Shown: positions 51,064 through 61,513, counted from the stretch's first letter. The stretch is 64,000 bases of DNA from an uncultured Chloroflexota bacterium (GCA_902791025.1 CADATZ010000002.1:1-64000); one strand, 5' to 3'. Program-made: numbers and translations. Notes: generated by a model from the sequence alone, not told the origin.

Positions 51064-54000
51064 TTGACTACTACACAGCATACGAAATCCTATGCGCGTA
51101 TTCCGAATGTCTACCAGCTCCCCGGTTTTATTGACATTCAGCTGGATTCTTTCAGACGGCTGAAGGAATACGGAATTGCGGAACTTCTTGATGAAATTTC
51201 ACCGATTGAATCCTTCAACCACGGAATGAAGCTTTACTTCCCGAGCAATTCAGAAGAATCCCGGGAATGGAACCTGAAATTCTGGTTCGGCGAACCGAAG
51301 CAGAGCGTTGACGAGTGTGTGGAACGGGATCTCACCTATTCATCCCCGCTCTATGTTTCCGTCCTGCTGGCCGGTCCGTCCATCGCTTCACCGCAGAAAC
51401 AGGACGTTTTCCTCGGTGAATTTCCGGAAATGACCGAAAGCGGTACCTTCATTATCAACGGGTCCGAACGTGTCGTCGTCTCCCAGTTGATCCGCTCCCC
51501 GGGCGTCTATTTTGAAGCCCCTGTCGATCACTCCACCGGTCACCGCCAGGCTATGGCGAAACTCATCCCGGACCGCGGTGCCTGGATGGAATTTGAGACC
51601 CGCAAGAATGACTATATTATTCTGAAATTCAACCGCAAACGCACAGTGCCGATCACCATTTTCCTGCGCGCCCTGGCCGCAGTCAATGACGGCATTGAAG
51701 AGTCCCCGATCAAGGAAGGGACCGATGAAGAACTGCTGGCTCTGTTTGGCGATGTTGACAACAACAAAGACCGCAAATATATCGAAGCCACCTTCAAACA
51801 GGAACCTGTCTGGGACACCACGAGCGGCATGACCATCGGCGAACTGGCTCTGATTGAATTCTTCAAGAAGATGCGCCCCGGTGACCCGGTCAACCTCGAA
51901 AATGCCCGTGAATTCCTCGAAGAGCAGCTCTTCGACCAGCGTCACTATGACCTGGAACGCGTCGGCCGTTACAAGCTGAACCAGAAGCTTGATCTCACCG
52001 AACGCATTCCGATCGCACACCGCAACGTCACCAAGTGGGACGTCGTCAACCTTGTCCGCCACATGATCGAAATCAACAACGGCACCAAGGAAAAGGACGA
52101 TATCGACCACCTCGGCAACCGCCGCGTGAAGACCGTCGGCGAACTGATCGGAAACAAACTCCGCATCGGTCTGCGCCGCATGGAACGTGTCATCAAGGAA
52201 CGTATGTCCATCCATGATCAGGAACACGTTTCCCCGATCAGCCTGGTCAACATCCGCCCTGTGACCTCCGCACTGCGTGAGTTCTACGGCTCCTCCCAGC
52301 TGTCCCAGTTCATGGACCAGAACAACCCGCTGGCTGAACTGCGCCACAAGCGTACGCTTTCCGCACTGGGTCCTGGCGGTCTGCGCCGTGAACGCGCCGG
52401 GTTCGATGTCCGCGACGTTCACCACACCCATTACGGACGTATCTGCCCGATTGAAACCCCTGAAGGTCCGAACATCGGTTTGATCGGCCGTCTTGCAAAC
52501 TATGCGAAAGTCAACGAATACGGCTTTATTGAAACACCGTACCGCCGCGTGTTCAACAGTCTCTACAAAGACGATGACCGCCTGATCGGCCGCGAACTGC
52601 GCGAGACACTCAGCGACAAGGACGGAAACGTCATCGCCGAAGCCGGTACCCGTGTGGATGAAGACCTCTTCAAGAAGATCCAGACGATCGAATCCGACAA
52701 GGTCCTCATCACCCCGTTCGTTTCCGATGAAGTGGACTACCTCTCCGCTGACGCTGAAGATAAATTCCGCATCGCGCAGTCCAACACACGCATGAAACCC
52801 AACATGGAGTTCGATCAGAAACGCGTTTCGATCCGCCACTACTCCGAGTTCACTACTGCTACACCGGAAAACATCGAATATATGGACGTTTCTCCGCAGC
52901 AGGTGGTTGGTGTCAGCGCCGCGCTGATCCCGTTCCTTGAACACGATGACGCGAACCGCGCCTTGATGGGTTCCAACATGCAGGCACAGGCCGTCCCGCT
53001 TGTCAATCCTGATATCCCGTTGGTCTCCACCGGGATGGAACAGTACGCTGCCATCGATTCCGGTCAGGTACTGACTGCCACAGAAGACGGAGAAGTGATT
53101 TCTGTCAACGCTGAGCAGATCATTGTCCAGACGACCGAAGGAACCATTCATCCGTACCAGCTGCGCAAATATCAGCGCTCCAACCAGAGCACCTGTATCG
53201 ACCAGCGCCCGGCAGTCACCAAAGGACAGAAGATCAAGAAGCACCAGGTGCTCGCAGATTCTTCCTCCACCGTTGACGGTCAGCTGGCTCTTGGTCAGAA
53301 CGTGGTCGTGGCCTTTGTCTCCTGGGAAGGCGGCAACTTTGAAGACGCGATCCTGATCTCCGAACGCGTGGTCATGGATGACAAATTCTCATCTGTCCAT
53401 ATCGAAAAATATGAACACGATGCTCTCGAAACCAAACTCGGTCCGGAAGAAATCACCCGCGACATTCCGAACGTCGGTGATGACGCAATCAAGGACCTTG
53501 ATGAAGAAGGTATCATCCGCATCGGTGCCGAAGTGGGCCCGGGCGACATCATCGTCGGTAAGATCACCCCGAAGGGCGAAAAGGAACTGACCCCGGAAGA
53601 ACGTCTGCTCCGCGCTATCTTTGGTGAAAAGTCCCGCGATGTGAAAGACAACTCTCTGCGTATGCCTCACGGTGAACGCGGTAAGGTCGTCGACGTCAAG
53701 GTCTTCAGCCGCGACGATAACGCCGATCTGCCGGCAGGCGTCAACAAGCGCGTCCGCATTTCTGTGGCACAGCGCCGCAAGCTGACAGCCGGTGACAAGA
53801 TGGCCGGCCGCCATGGTAACAAGGGTGTTGTTTCCCGTGTGGTGCCGGTCGAAGATATGCCGTTCCTCGAAGACGGTACTCCGGTCGATATCATCCTGAA
53901 CCCGCTGGGCGTCCCCGGTCGTATGAACATCGGTCAGGTGCTGGAAGTCCATCTGGGCTGGGCAGCTCTGCGCCTCGGTTTCCGCGCCATCACCCCGGTT

Positions 54001-55191
54001 TTCGACGGTGCCACGGAATACGAAATCGAATCCGAACTGGCCCGTGCCTGGATGCTTGACACCGCCTGGAGACAGTGGGGCGACAAGGCCTGGGATTGGG
54101 CACATGAACACGAAATCGACACCACTTCTTTCGAAGATGATGACGAAGTCCGCCGTGCCTATGTTGCTGAAGTCTTCAACGAACGCGGCATCCCCATGGA
54201 TGACCTCAACGAAGAAGTTCAGCTGAAACACGCCGTGATGGCCGAATGGCTCCGTGATAACGGTTATGACCCGGACAGCATCATCGACTGGTCAAATGTG
54301 GAACCGAACGCACCCACCATCCTGCCGAAGGATCAGGCAGCTATCCATGCCTGCCTGAAGCTGTGGATCGCATCCGAAGGTGAGACACCGGTCTCCGATG
54401 ATGAAGATGAACTGCGCAACCAGGCCGCACACATCAGCCTGAAAACCGGACAGCCGGTACCGATCGTCGGGAAACAGGTCCTGATGAACGGGAAATCCGG
54501 TGAACCCTTTGACCAGCCGGTCACTGTCGGCGTCATGACGATGCTGAAACTGCACCACCTGGTTGAGGATAAGGTCCATGCCCGTTCCACCGGTCCGTAC
54601 AGTCTCGTTACGCAGCAGCCTCTCGGCGGTAAAGCCCAGTTCGGTGGTCAGCGTTTCGGTGAAATGGAAGTGTGGGCACTTGAAGCTTACGGTGCAGCCT
54701 ACACGCTGCAGGAAATGCTTACCGTCAAGTCCGATGATATTCAGGGTCGTGTTTCCACCTATGAAGCCATCGTCAAGGGCAACGAGATCCAGGATCCGGG
54801 TCTGCCGGCTTCCTTCCGCGTCCTTGTGAAGGAACTGCAGTCCCTCGGTCTGGCTGTGGAAGCTGTTCTGGACACCGGTGAGACCATCAAGTTCGGTAAG
54901 GACGAGGAAAAGGTCAAGGCTCCGCGCATTTCCAACGCGCTGCTTTCACCGTCTGAGAAGTCTCTCGATGACGAACTGAAGAACATCGACAAGCTCATTG
55001 ACGTCAATGCAGTTCCGTCCAATCCGTTTGCCGGGCTGAGTGATGTCGACCTGTCCTGGAACGTCGTCACTCCGAAACCGCTGGAAGGCGAAGAGGATGT
55101 TGAAGGACAAGATTACGGCGACGGTGACGATTTAGACTCCGGTGATGATCCGAAGCCTTCACTCGATGACCTCGATGAACTGATGAATTAA
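51064..55191 (+). CDS. rpoB: DNA-directed RNA polymerase, beta subunit
   Basis: About 1375 residues. I place the start at TTG 51064, because GGAGG (51054-51058) lies 5 bases ahead; the in-frame ATG 51052 overlaps that ribosome site and has none of its own. Conserved parts include the rifampicin pocket ([11 protein letters not shown] then [12 protein letters not shown], with Asp, His and Ser as in sensitive strains), the [17 protein letters not shown] block, and the [16 protein letters not shown] and [15 protein letters not shown] motifs. An extra acidic segment precedes the last block, and the C-terminal tail is very acidic. The gene stands alone: no rpoC, rplJ or rplL flank it, and terminators follow at once. 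Confidence 0.97.
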   Translation: MTTTQHTKSYARIPNVYQLPGFIDIQLDSFRRLKEYGIAELLDEISPIESFNHGMKLYFPSNSEESREWNLKFWFGEPKQSVDECVERDLTYSSPLYVSVLLAGPSIASPQKQDVFLGEFPEMTESGTFIINGSERVVVSQLIRSPGVYFEAPVDHSTGHRQAMAKLIPDRGAWMEFETRKNDYIILKFNRKRTVPITIFLRALAAVNDGIEESPIKEGTDEELLALFGDVDNNKDRKYIEATFKQEPVWDTTSGMTIGELALIEFFKKMRPGDPVNLENAREFLEEQLFDQRHYDLERVGRYKLNQKLDLTERIPIAHRNVTKWDVVNLVRHMIEINNGTKEKDDIDHLGNRRVKTVGELIGNKLRIGLRRMERVIKERMSIHDQEHVSPISLVNIRPVTSALREFYGSSQLSQFMDQNNPLAELRHKRTLSALGPGGLRRERAGFDVRDVHHTHYGRICPIETPEGPNIGLIGRLANYAKVNEYGFIETPYRRVFNSLYKDDDRLIGRELRETLSDKDGNVIAEAGTRVDEDLFKKIQTIESDKVLITPFVSDEVDYLSADAEDKFRIAQSNTRMKPNMEFDQKRVSIRHYSEFTTATPENIEYMDVSPQQVVGVSAALIPFLEHDDANRALMGSNMQAQAVPLVNPDIPLVSTGMEQYAAIDSGQVLTATEDGEVISVNAEQIIVQTTEGTIHPYQLRKYQRSNQSTCIDQRPAVTKGQKIKKHQVLADSSSTVDGQLALGQNVVVAFVSWEGGNFEDAILISERVVMDDKFSSVHIEKYEHDALETKLGPEEITRDIPNVGDDAIKDLDEEGIIRIGAEVGPGDIIVGKITPKGEKELTPEERLLRAIFGEKSRDVKDNSLRMPHGERGKVVDVKVFSRDDNADLPAGVNKRVRISVAQRRKLTAGDKMAGRHGNKGVVSRVVPVEDMPFLEDGTPVDIILNPLGVPGRMNIGQVLEVHLGWAALRLGFRAITPVFDGATEYEIESELARAWMLDTAWRQWGDKAWDWAHEHEIDTTSFEDDDEVRRAYVAEVFNERGIPMDDLNEEVQLKHAVMAEWLRDNGYDPDSIIDWSNVEPNAPTILPKDQAAIHACLKLWIASEGETPVSDDEDELRNQAAHISLKTGQPVPIVGKQVLMNGKSGEPFDQPVTVGVMTMLKLHHLVEDKVHARSTGPYSLVTQQPLGGKAQFGGQRFGEMEVWALEAYGAAYTLQEMLTVKSDDIQGRVSTYEAIVKGNEIQDPGLPASFRVLVKELQSLGLAVEAVLDTGETIKFGKDEEKVKAPRISNALLSPSEKSLDDELKNIDKLIDVNAVPSNPFAGLSDVDLSWNVVTPKPLEGEEDVEGQDYGDGDDLDSGDDPKPSLDDLDELMN

Positions 55192-55202
55192 TAACGAACA
55201 CG

Positions 55203-55236
55203 GGAACTTCAGTTGTCCGCGGATCATTGAAGTTCC
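55203..55236 (+). terminator. Hairpin directly after rpoB
   Basis: GGAACTTCA (55203-55211) pairs with TGAAGTTCC (55228-55236), 12 bases after the rpoB stop. No T-run follows; the intrinsic terminator at 55264-55293 probably completes termination. Confidence 0.6.
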
Positions 55237-55263
55237 TGTAATATTTACCGAAAAATCCAAAAG

Positions 55264-55293
55264 AAAAATCAGGGAGCATTTTCCCTGATTTTT
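55264..55293. terminator. Bidirectional intrinsic terminator between rpoB and gntR
   Basis: AAAAATCAGGGA (55264-55275) pairs perfectly with TCCCTGATTTTT (55282-55293) around a 6-base loop, followed by CTTCTTC. Its A and T flanks let it work on both strands, serving rpoB from the left and the GntR gene from the right. Confidence 0.88.
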
Positions 55294-55401
55294 CTTCTTC
55301 AGCATCAACGGATGTTATAAAGTCCGGCGGCGTTCACAAAGCACATTTTAAAATGGACTGTGGTACGGCAAAATATCTCCATACGCTCCTGTCTATAAGT
55401 C

Positions 55402-56091
55402 TCAGGCTTTCAATGAAGAACGATAGATGATTTCCCCGTTTTTCAGATAATGAGCATCCAATGCCTTGCATGCCTCTTCCAGACTTCCGGACTTCACCGC
55501 GTTCAGGATACGTTCATGTGAATTGACCAGCCGGTCGCCACGGGACATTCCTGACCCATCCAAATCGCTCCTGCTTCTCAGATTTTTCAGTGTGAGAAAC
55601 ATCGCGCCGTTCAATGGACTCAGCAATTCCCACATTTTATAAAGTCTGGTGATTTGGCAGGAAAGAACGATCTGCGCATGAAATTTTTCATCCGCTTTCA
55701 CCTCCGCAAGAATATTATCTTCTCCCGCAAGTGATTTTATCTCTTCCATAGCGGCTTCCATCGTAAGGATCCCGTAAGCATCGACATGTCCCCCGCTTTT
55801 TTCCAGAGCCAGCTTTTCAAGACTGCCGCGCAGGAAAAAAACCTCATAGGCATCCCGGGGAGAGAGCAGCGCGACTGTACAGCCTTTGTTGGGATGATAG
55901 TCGACAAGCCCCTCCACAGCCAACTGTTTCAGAGCATCACGCACCGGTCCCCGGCTGAGATTCAGTTTTTCGGAAATATTGCTCTCGATCAGTTTTTCAC
56001 CCGGCTGCATATTCCCATCGATGATCTGTTCCCGCAGATATTGAAGCGCAATATCTGAATAATTTTTCTTCGAATCACCCTCACTGATCAT
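55402..56091 (-). CDS. GntR-family transcriptional regulator, FCD (FadR) type
   Basis: About 229 residues from ATG 56091 (MISEGDS), with GGAGAGG just upstream; this start overlaps the stop region of the preceding gene. The winged helix covers about 15-75 (LREQIIDGNMQPGEKLIES, LSRGPVRDALKQLAVEGLV). The FCD effector domain (about 90-220) carries metal-binding-type residues in DEKFHAQIV and a late NSHERILNAVKSG with its His. Such proteins sense small acids or amino acids. It is coupled to the DegT-like gene and lies divergent from the dipeptide transporter, whose promoter region contains a perfect dyad that could be its operator. Confidence 0.92.
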   Translation of the reverse strand: MISEGDSKKNYSDIALQYLREQIIDGNMQPGEKLIESNISEKLNLSRGPVRDALKQLAVEGLVDYHPNKGCTVALLSPRDAYEVFFLRGSLEKLALEKSGGHVDAYGILTMEAAMEEIKSLAGEDNILAEVKADEKFHAQIVLSCQITRLYKMWELLSPLNGAMFLTLKNLRSRSDLDGSGMSRGDRLVNSHERILNAVKSGSLEEACKALDAHYLKNGEIIYRSSLKA

Positions 56092-57118
56092 AAGCCTCTC
56101 CAAAAAGATTCAATGCATCAGAGATCCTTTCCATATCCACAGGTCCAAACCGCTGATCACAGGGGATAGCAAGGATGTGCTCATATATGTAACGGGCAGT
56201 ATCATGCCCGTCTAAATTGATTTCCGGACCGACAGGCCAGTAAACGGTAGAGCGAATCTTCTTCTCAAGCAAATAAGCCTGCAGCGCGTTCCGTTGTTCA
56301 GCATAAATGACGAAATGACTGGGGACAGCATTCTCCGTAAGCTCCGGAAAGATCACGCTGATTCCATGAAGGTTTTTATGCAAACCGTTCAGAATAGCAA
56401 GATAGTTCTCTCTTCGCAGCCGGCTGATTTCATTCAAATCCGCGTGCCGCAGTGTATATTCCGAAGGCTGATCGCTCGCGTAAGCATCAAAGATCCTGCG
56501 CAGAAGCATTTCGCCCTCCCAAAACAAATCATTACCCGGTTCATTGATCGTGCGTATTCGCAGAGAAAGATGTTCGGGATGAGGAGGCAGCGTGTCACAA
56601 ACAAAGCGGCCATGTTTTTTTATGGCAAACCCGCCGCAGGGAACCCCCATCCATTTCCGGAAACTTCCAGCAGCATAATCGATCAATGGGTCGAATCCGT
56701 CTCCGGAAAGCAGAGAATGAGTCACATCCTCAAAAATGACAATTCCGCGCTTTTTGCACTCACGGACAAAATCAGCATCATAATTGCAGAATCCATAATA
56801 ACCGCATAAAGAAATCAAACTGATCTCATCCAAAAGGCCGGGATCAAAGACACTGTGAAGATCTTTATCGATTTCATAAAACCGCAGTGAATATCCGGCT
56901 TTCACAAATGGAGCCAGAACCGTCTCGCAGGTATAGATCGGTACATACGCAACTTTTCGAGTGTCAGTCAAACTGATTTCCTGAAGGCAATAATAAATAC
57001 CGCAGCGGCCGGACATCATAAAACGGACGTCACCATCCGGTGAACAAATACGGCTAAAAAAACCATTATCATCCGGTCCCGTTTTTTCGGGCGGGAATGT
57101 ACCACCAATCATTTTCAT
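56081..57118 (-). CDS. DegT/DnrJ-like PLP-dependent protein
   Basis: About 345 residues from ATG 57118, with GGAGGGG 6 bases upstream. The fold type I aminotransferase pattern of the DegT/DnrJ/EryC1 group is visible: MSGRCGIYYCL in place of the usual SGT-A, Asp131 in IFEDVTHSL for the pyridine nitrogen, and Lys155 in GSFRKWMGVPCGG as the PLP lysine. The late HFVIYAEQRNALQAYLLEKKIRSTVYWP matches the family C-terminus. Substrate unknown: sugar aminotransferases are the usual function, but no sugar-nucleotide genes are near. It overlaps the GntR gene, suggesting a linked amino-acid or amine metabolism. Confidence 0.78.
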   Translation of the reverse strand: MKMIGGTFPPEKTGPDDNGFFSRICSPDGDVRFMMSGRCGIYYCLQEISLTDTRKVAYVPIYTCETVLAPFVKAGYSLRFYEIDKDLHSVFDPGLLDEISLISLCGYYGFCNYDADFVRECKKRGIVIFEDVTHSLLSGDGFDPLIDYAAGSFRKWMGVPCGGFAIKKHGRFVCDTLPPHPEHLSLRIRTINEPGNDLFWEGEMLLRRIFDAYASDQPSEYTLRHADLNEISRLRRENYLAILNGLHKNLHGISVIFPELTENAVPSHFVIYAEQRNALQAYLLEKKIRSTVYWPVGPEINLDGHDTARYIYEHILAIPCDQRFGPVDMERISDALNLFGEAYDQ

Positions 57119-57322
57119 ATGAAGCCCCTCCAATTAGTTATAGAAGCTGTTCAGAAGGCAGTCTCCGGGGCCTACTCCTTCATAGAACTATTCCTGTAGA
57201 AGGACAACTGAACAGTTATAAAAATAACAGAAAAAGTCTGTCTTACATAAAATCACTAATATTTTTAATTATGCCATGAAATATCATAAATAAAAAGCAT
57301 GTTAAGTATTTTATAATATAAA

Positions 57323-57334
57323 ATTGTTAACAAT
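57323..57334. promoter_or_regulatory. Perfect dyad between DegT-like and dppB genes, possible GntR operator
   Basis: ATTGTTAACAAT is a 12-base perfect palindrome in the 377-base divergent region. It lies 41 bases upstream of the dppB -35 and among A/T-rich sequence that may hold the minus-strand promoter (a TATAAT-like stretch at about 57310-57320). Assignment to the nearby GntR regulator is by proximity only. Confidence 0.4.
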
Positions 57335-57374
57335 CTAAATAACGTGTTAATTTGTTTTATTTTTTGTAAACCTA

Positions 57375-57403
57375 TTGAAAAAATCTGAATTTGCTATTAC
57401 AAT
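57375..57403 (+). promoter_or_regulatory. Promoter of the dipeptide transporter operon
   Basis: TTGAAA (-35, 57375-57380), a 17-base spacer and TACAAT (-10, 57398-57403). A small hairpin, ACACC-AAACAAA-GGTGT, starts just downstream near 57413. The leader is about 85 bases before dppB. Confidence 0.75.
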
Positions 57404-57495
57404 AGGGAATATACACCAAACAAAGGTGTTACCGGCATATTTTTAATGCATCGTAGATTTGTACATTTTTAAGAGAGGAAAAGGGATAAGTCTAT

Positions 57496-58449
57496 ATGTA
57501 TAAGTTCATCATAAAACGACTGCTTCAACTGATTCCCGTCATCATCGGTGTTACATTCATCGTGTTCTTTATCATGAATCTTGCACCGGGCGACCCAGCC
57601 GCGATCATTCTCGGGGATCAGGCAACAGCTGAAGCGCTTGCCATGAAGCGCGAGGAACTCGGCTTGAATGACCCGCTGCTTGTCCGCTACTTCAACTACA
57701 TGAAAAATCTCCTGCGCGGCGACATGGGAACATCATATAAAAACAATATTCCCGTCTGGAATCAGGTGATTGACAGACTTCCCAACACTGCTATTCTGGC
57801 AGTAGCCGGTATTTTTATCGCTCTTCTTTTTGGCATACCGATCGGCATTCTTTCAGCAAAGAAACAATATTCCCTGCTTGACAATGTGTCCATGGTAGGT
57901 GCACTGATCGGGGTCTCTATGCCAAACTTCTGGTCCGGCCTGCTGCTTGTGATGCTCTTCTCTCTGAAACTCGGATGGCTTCCCTCCCAGGGCATGGGCA
58001 GCGGAGGCTTCTGGCCGGTACTGCGAAGCATCATCCTGCCCTCACTGACACTGGGGATCAACTCCATGGCCATGGTCGCCCGCATGACCCGCTCTTCTAT
58101 GCTTGAAGTGATTCGGCAGGATTACATTTCCACCGCTCAGGCAAAGGGTCTTGATGATCAGGTGATCACGACTCAGCACATGCTGCGCAACGCCCTGATC
58201 CCTATCATCACAGCGGTCGGTCTGCAGTTCGGGCACCTGCTGGGCGGCGCCATGCTGGCGGAAACAGTATTTTCCTGGCCGGGATTGGGACGCTTGATGG
58301 TGGATTCCATCAAATCCCGGGACATTCCCATGGTTCTCGGCTGTGTCGTTTTTATGGCAACGATGTTTTCCATCGTAAATTTGATCGTGGATATTGTCTA
58401 CGCTTTCGTTGACCCGCGCATCAAATCTATGTACAAGAAAGGAAATTGA
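57496..58449 (+). CDS. dppB: Dipeptide/oligopeptide ABC transporter permease, DppB-like
   Basis: A 317-residue inner-membrane permease. It starts with YKFIIKRLLQLIPVIIGVTFIVFFIMNLAPGDPA, the usual first membrane segment and PGDP motif, and has about six membrane segments. The EAA loop that contacts the ATPase is seen in RNALIPIITAVGLQFGHLLGGAMLAETVFSWPGLGRL, split here around residues 232-268. The end lies 5 bases before the dppC start. It forms the channel with DppC for peptide import. Confidence 0.95.
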   Translation: MYKFIIKRLLQLIPVIIGVTFIVFFIMNLAPGDPAAIILGDQATAEALAMKREELGLNDPLLVRYFNYMKNLLRGDMGTSYKNNIPVWNQVIDRLPNTAILAVAGIFIALLFGIPIGILSAKKQYSLLDNVSMVGALIGVSMPNFWSGLLLVMLFSLKLGWLPSQGMGSGGFWPVLRSIILPSLTLGINSMAMVARMTRSSMLEVIRQDYISTAQAKGLDDQVITTQHMLRNALIPIITAVGLQFGHLLGGAMLAETVFSWPGLGRLMVDSIKSRDIPMVLGCVVFMATMFSIVNLIVDIVYAFVDPRIKSMYKKGN

Positions 58450-58454
58450 TCGTC

Positions 58455-59366
58455 ATGGAAGAGAATCGCATCACCAACGAAACCGCACCGGTAAAGAAAC
58501 AGCGTTCTCTTTGGGACGAAGCCTGGAGACGCTTCCGGAAGAACAAGACAGCAATGGGCGGACTCATTTATCTGAGCATTCTGGTCATCATCGCCATATC
58601 TACCACTGTGATCGACTGGGTCACGAAAAATCAGGTCTACAAAAATTACATCATCAAGCAGGATCTACTGCACCGCTTGAAGGGGCCCTCTGCCCAGCAC
58701 ATTTTCGGGCAGGATGAATTTGGCCGGGATATTTTCCTGCGAATGCTCTGGGGTACTCGCTATTCCCTGTTCATGGGCGCGCTGGCAATCATCTTCGCAC
58801 TGATCATTGGCGGCTTTCTCGGCGCTCTTGCGGGCTACTATGGAAAAAAAGTTGACGCGGTCATTATGCGCGCCATGGATATCCTGCTGGCAATTCCCTC
58901 CATGCTGCTGGCTACCGCCATCGTCGCAGCGCTGGGAACAAGTCTCGTCAATGTGCTCATCGCCATCGGCATTTCTTATATTCCGACTTTTGCCCGAACC
59001 GTCAGAGCTTCCGTCCTGACCGTCAAGGATCGGGATTTTATTGAAGCCGCCCGTGCCATCGGTTGTGATGACTCAGAAATCATCTTCAAATATATCGTGA
59101 TGAACGCTCTGGCGCCGATCATCGTTCAAGCCACACTGGGACTGGCCGGAGCGATTCTTTCCATCGCCGGCCTTTCCTTCCTCGGTCTGGGTATCCAGCC
59201 TCCGACACCGGAATGGGGCGCAATGCTTTCCAATGCGAGAACCTACATTCGCGACGCATGGCATGTAACGGTGATGCCCGGTCTCGGCATCATGCTGACC
59301 ATCCTCTCCCTGAACCTGATGGGAGACGGTCTGCGCGATGCACTGGACCCGAAATTGAAGAACTAA
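58455..59366 (+). CDS. dppC: Dipeptide/oligopeptide ABC transporter permease, DppC-like
   Basis: About 303 residues from ATG 58455. A TTG at 58446 would overlap dppB and is less likely. The N-terminal OppC_N part (WDEAWRRFRKNKTAMGGLIYLSILV) holds the first membrane segment. An extracytoplasmic loop with HIFGQDEFGRDIFLRMLWGTRYSL follows, the standard DppC signature. The EAA loop is NALAPIIVQATLGLAGAILSIAGLSFLGLG, and the end PEWGAMLSNARTYI and GDGLRDALDPKLK is typical. Pairs with DppB. Confidence 0.95.
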   Translation: MEENRITNETAPVKKQRSLWDEAWRRFRKNKTAMGGLIYLSILVIIAISTTVIDWVTKNQVYKNYIIKQDLLHRLKGPSAQHIFGQDEFGRDIFLRMLWGTRYSLFMGALAIIFALIIGGFLGALAGYYGKKVDAVIMRAMDILLAIPSMLLATAIVAALGTSLVNVLIAIGISYIPTFARTVRASVLTVKDRDFIEAARAIGCDDSEIIFKYIVMNALAPIIVQATLGLAGAILSIAGLSFLGLGIQPPTPEWGAMLSNARTYIRDAWHVTVMPGLGIMLTILSLNLMGDGLRDALDPKLKN

Positions 59367-59388
59367 CCATTTTCGGAGGAAGAAAGAT

Positions 59389-60366
59389 ATGTCAGAACTC
59401 TTGCTTGATATCAAAGGCCTCAGCATTATCTACTCCACTGAGGATGGTGTCGTCGAAGCGCTGAACAAAGCAAATCTGCAGCTTCACAAAGGAGAAAGTC
59501 TCGGTCTGGTAGGCGAAACCGGAGCGGGGAAAACCACCCTGGCCCGCGGGATCATGAGACTGATCCCCAATCCCCCCGGTAAGATCACCGGAGGCGAGAT
59601 TTTCTATGAAGGCAAAGACCTGCTGAAGCTGAAAGACAAAGAAATGCGGCAGCTGCGGGGCAGAAAAATCTCTATGATCTTCCAGGATCCAATGACCTCC
59701 CTGAACCCGGTTATGACTGCCGGGGACCAGATCCGGGAAGTGATCCTCACCCATAACCCCGGTATGTCCAAAAAAGAGGGCCGAAAACAGGCGGAAGAAA
59801 TGCTGGAAATGGTCGGGATCAATGCCTCCCGCTATGATGATTATCCTCATCAATTTTCCGGTGGGATGAAGCAGCGTGTGGTGATCGCCATCGCGCTGGC
59901 ATGCAACCCGGAACTGCTGATCGCGGATGAACCGACCACCGCGCTGGATGTAACGATCCAGGCTCAGGTTTTGGAGATGATCCATGACCTGAAACAAAAG
60001 AATAATACAGCCATGCTTCTCATCACGCACGATCTCGGTGTCGTAGCTCAGAATTGCGACACAGTGGCTATCATTTACGCCGGTGAAATCGTGGAGTATG
60101 GGACACTTCGCCAGGTTTACAAGAACATCCTCCACCCCTATACGGAAGGGCTGTTCGGCTCCATACCAAGCCTGGACACCACATCAACACGGCTCAATGC
60201 CATTGACGGCATGATGCCGGACCCGACACTGCTGCCAAAGGGCTGCAAATTCGCTGACCGCTGTAAATTCGCGGAAAAACGATGTCTGGAAAAGGATCCG
60301 GAACTGATTACCCTTTCCGATGGGCATAAAGTCCGCTGCTTCCGCTACGAACAGGAGGGAAAATAA
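59389..60366 (+). CDS. dppD: Dipeptide ABC transporter ATP-binding protein, DppD-like
   Basis: A 325-residue ATPase. Walker A is [13 protein letters not shown] (about 42-54), the Q loop [13 protein letters not shown], the ABC signature [13 protein letters not shown], Walker [15 protein letters not shown] and the switch His in [10 protein letters not shown]. The C-terminal OligoHPX part has the cysteine cluster [16 protein letters not shown], usual in DppD/OppD where an iron-sulfur cluster has been found in some homologues. AGGAAG precedes the ATG. Confidence 0.95.
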   Translation: MSELLLDIKGLSIIYSTEDGVVEALNKANLQLHKGESLGLVGETGAGKTTLARGIMRLIPNPPGKITGGEIFYEGKDLLKLKDKEMRQLRGRKISMIFQDPMTSLNPVMTAGDQIREVILTHNPGMSKKEGRKQAEEMLEMVGINASRYDDYPHQFSGGMKQRVVIAIALACNPELLIADEPTTALDVTIQAQVLEMIHDLKQKNNTAMLLITHDLGVVAQNCDTVAIIYAGEIVEYGTLRQVYKNILHPYTEGLFGSIPSLDTTSTRLNAIDGMMPDPTLLPKGCKFADRCKFAEKRCLEKDPELITLSDGHKVRCFRYEQEGK

Positions 60367-60367
60367 G

Positions 60368-61345
60368 ATGGCTGAAAAATCAAATGAAATCTTACGTGTA
60401 AACCATCTGAAAAAATATTTCCCGGTACCTGCGGGAATGCTTCATGCCGTAGACGACATCAGCTTCACTATTGATAACGGGAAAACGCTGGGCGTTGTCG
60501 GTGAATCCGGCTGCGGAAAGTCCACCATGGGACGGGCAATTCTGCGGCTGCATGAACCAACATCCGGAGAGGTGTATTTTCAGGGAAAGGACGTGCTCGC
60601 CCTGGACAAACAGGGGATGAAGCAGCTGCGCCGCGATATGCAGATCATTTTCCAGGATCCCTACGCATCACTGAATCCACGAATGACGGTCAGTGAAGCA
60701 ATTGCCGCACCGCTCCTGGTACAAAAAATATACTCTCGCCGGGACAAGGCAGAGATCGAAAAACGCGTCCGTGAAATCATGGATCTGGTGGGACTGGCAA
60801 ATCGTCTGATCAACACCTATCCGCATGAACTGGATGGCGGACGCCGTCAGCGTATCGGTATCGCCCGCGCTCTGGCGCTAAACCCGAAGTTCATTGTTTG
60901 TGACGAACCCGTCTCCGCATTGGATGTCTCGATTCAGGCTCAGATCCTGAACCTAATGGCAGATTTGCAGGATGAGCTCGGCCTGACGTATCTTTTCATC
61001 ACCCATGACCTTTCCGTTGTCAAGTATGTTTCCGATGACATTCTCGTGATGTACCTGGGTCAGATGGTGGAAAAAGCCCCGTCCGACAAGCTTTTCAAAA
61101 AACCGATGCATCCATACACGCAGGCACTGCTCTCCGCAATTCCGATCCCGGATCCGGATCTACCGATGAACCGCATCACTATGAAAGGCGAGCTGACCTC
61201 ACCGGTGAACCCGGGAATCGGCTGCCGTTTTGCAAAACGCTGTCCCTATGCGAAAGATGAATGTTCGCAGCAGGAGATGGTCCTGACGGAAGAGGAACCC
61301 GGTCATTTTGTAACCTGCCTGCGGGTACAGCGAGGTGAAATTTAG
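60368..61345 (+). CDS. dppF: Dipeptide ABC transporter ATP-binding protein, DppF-like
   Basis: About 325 residues from ATG 60368 (MAEKSNEILRV), one base after the dppD stop; an upstream ATG at 60320 lies inside dppD and would add unrelated residues. Walker A is GESGCGKSTMGRAI, Q loop IFQDPYASLNPRM, signature in the form ELDGGRRQRIGIA (Asp for Ser), Walker B FIVCDEPVSALDVS and ITHDLSVVKYV. The C-terminal Cys cluster GCRFAKRCPYAKDEC matches DppF. The signature LDGG deviates from LSGG at a contact position. Confidence 0.95.
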   Translation: MAEKSNEILRVNHLKKYFPVPAGMLHAVDDISFTIDNGKTLGVVGESGCGKSTMGRAILRLHEPTSGEVYFQGKDVLALDKQGMKQLRRDMQIIFQDPYASLNPRMTVSEAIAAPLLVQKIYSRRDKAEIEKRVREIMDLVGLANRLINTYPHELDGGRRQRIGIARALALNPKFIVCDEPVSALDVSIQAQILNLMADLQDELGLTYLFITHDLSVVKYVSDDILVMYLGQMVEKAPSDKLFKKPMHPYTQALLSAIPIPDPDLPMNRITMKGELTSPVNPGIGCRFAKRCPYAKDECSQQEMVLTEEEPGHFVTCLRVQRGEI

Positions 61346-61350
61346 ATGAC

Positions 61351-61476
61351 AGGTATCAGGTATTAAGTGTTAGGTGATAGTTATTAGGTTATATGATATT
61401 GGATAATTTCCAGAGATATTAGCGGATAGAGGCTCACACCTGATATCTAAAACCTAATACCTAACGCCTAACACCT
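61351..61476. repeat. Degenerate heptamer repeat with inverted arms (element 6)
   Basis: The left arm has AGGTATC, AGGTATT, AAGTGTT, AGGTGAT, AGTTATT, AGGTTAT. The right arm has ACACCTG, ATATCTA, AAACCTA, ATACCTA, ACGCCTA, ACACCTG, the complementary form. It lies between dppF and the binding-protein gene, in the same transcript orientation. It starts 5 bases after the dppF stop. Confidence 0.85.
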
Positions 61477-61490
61477 GGAAAAGGTCGTTC

Positions 61491-61513
61491 CCGGAAGTTT
61501 CCAAAACTTCCGG
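61491..61513 (+). other. Perfect 10-bp hairpin in the dppA leader
   Basis: CCGGAAGTTT (61491-61500) pairs with AAACTTCCGG (61504-61513) across a 3-base loop. A second stem (GTCCG/CGGAC, about 61526-61542) follows. Together with the heptamer element they separate dppF from dppA. Such structures often stabilise the abundant binding-protein mRNA. Confidence 0.6.

Noticed and set aside
51388-53244. Minus-strand open frame of 618 codons inside rpoB
   Set aside because: The opposite strand is clearly rpoB with all conserved motifs. Antisense frames open up in strongly C-ending coding sequence.
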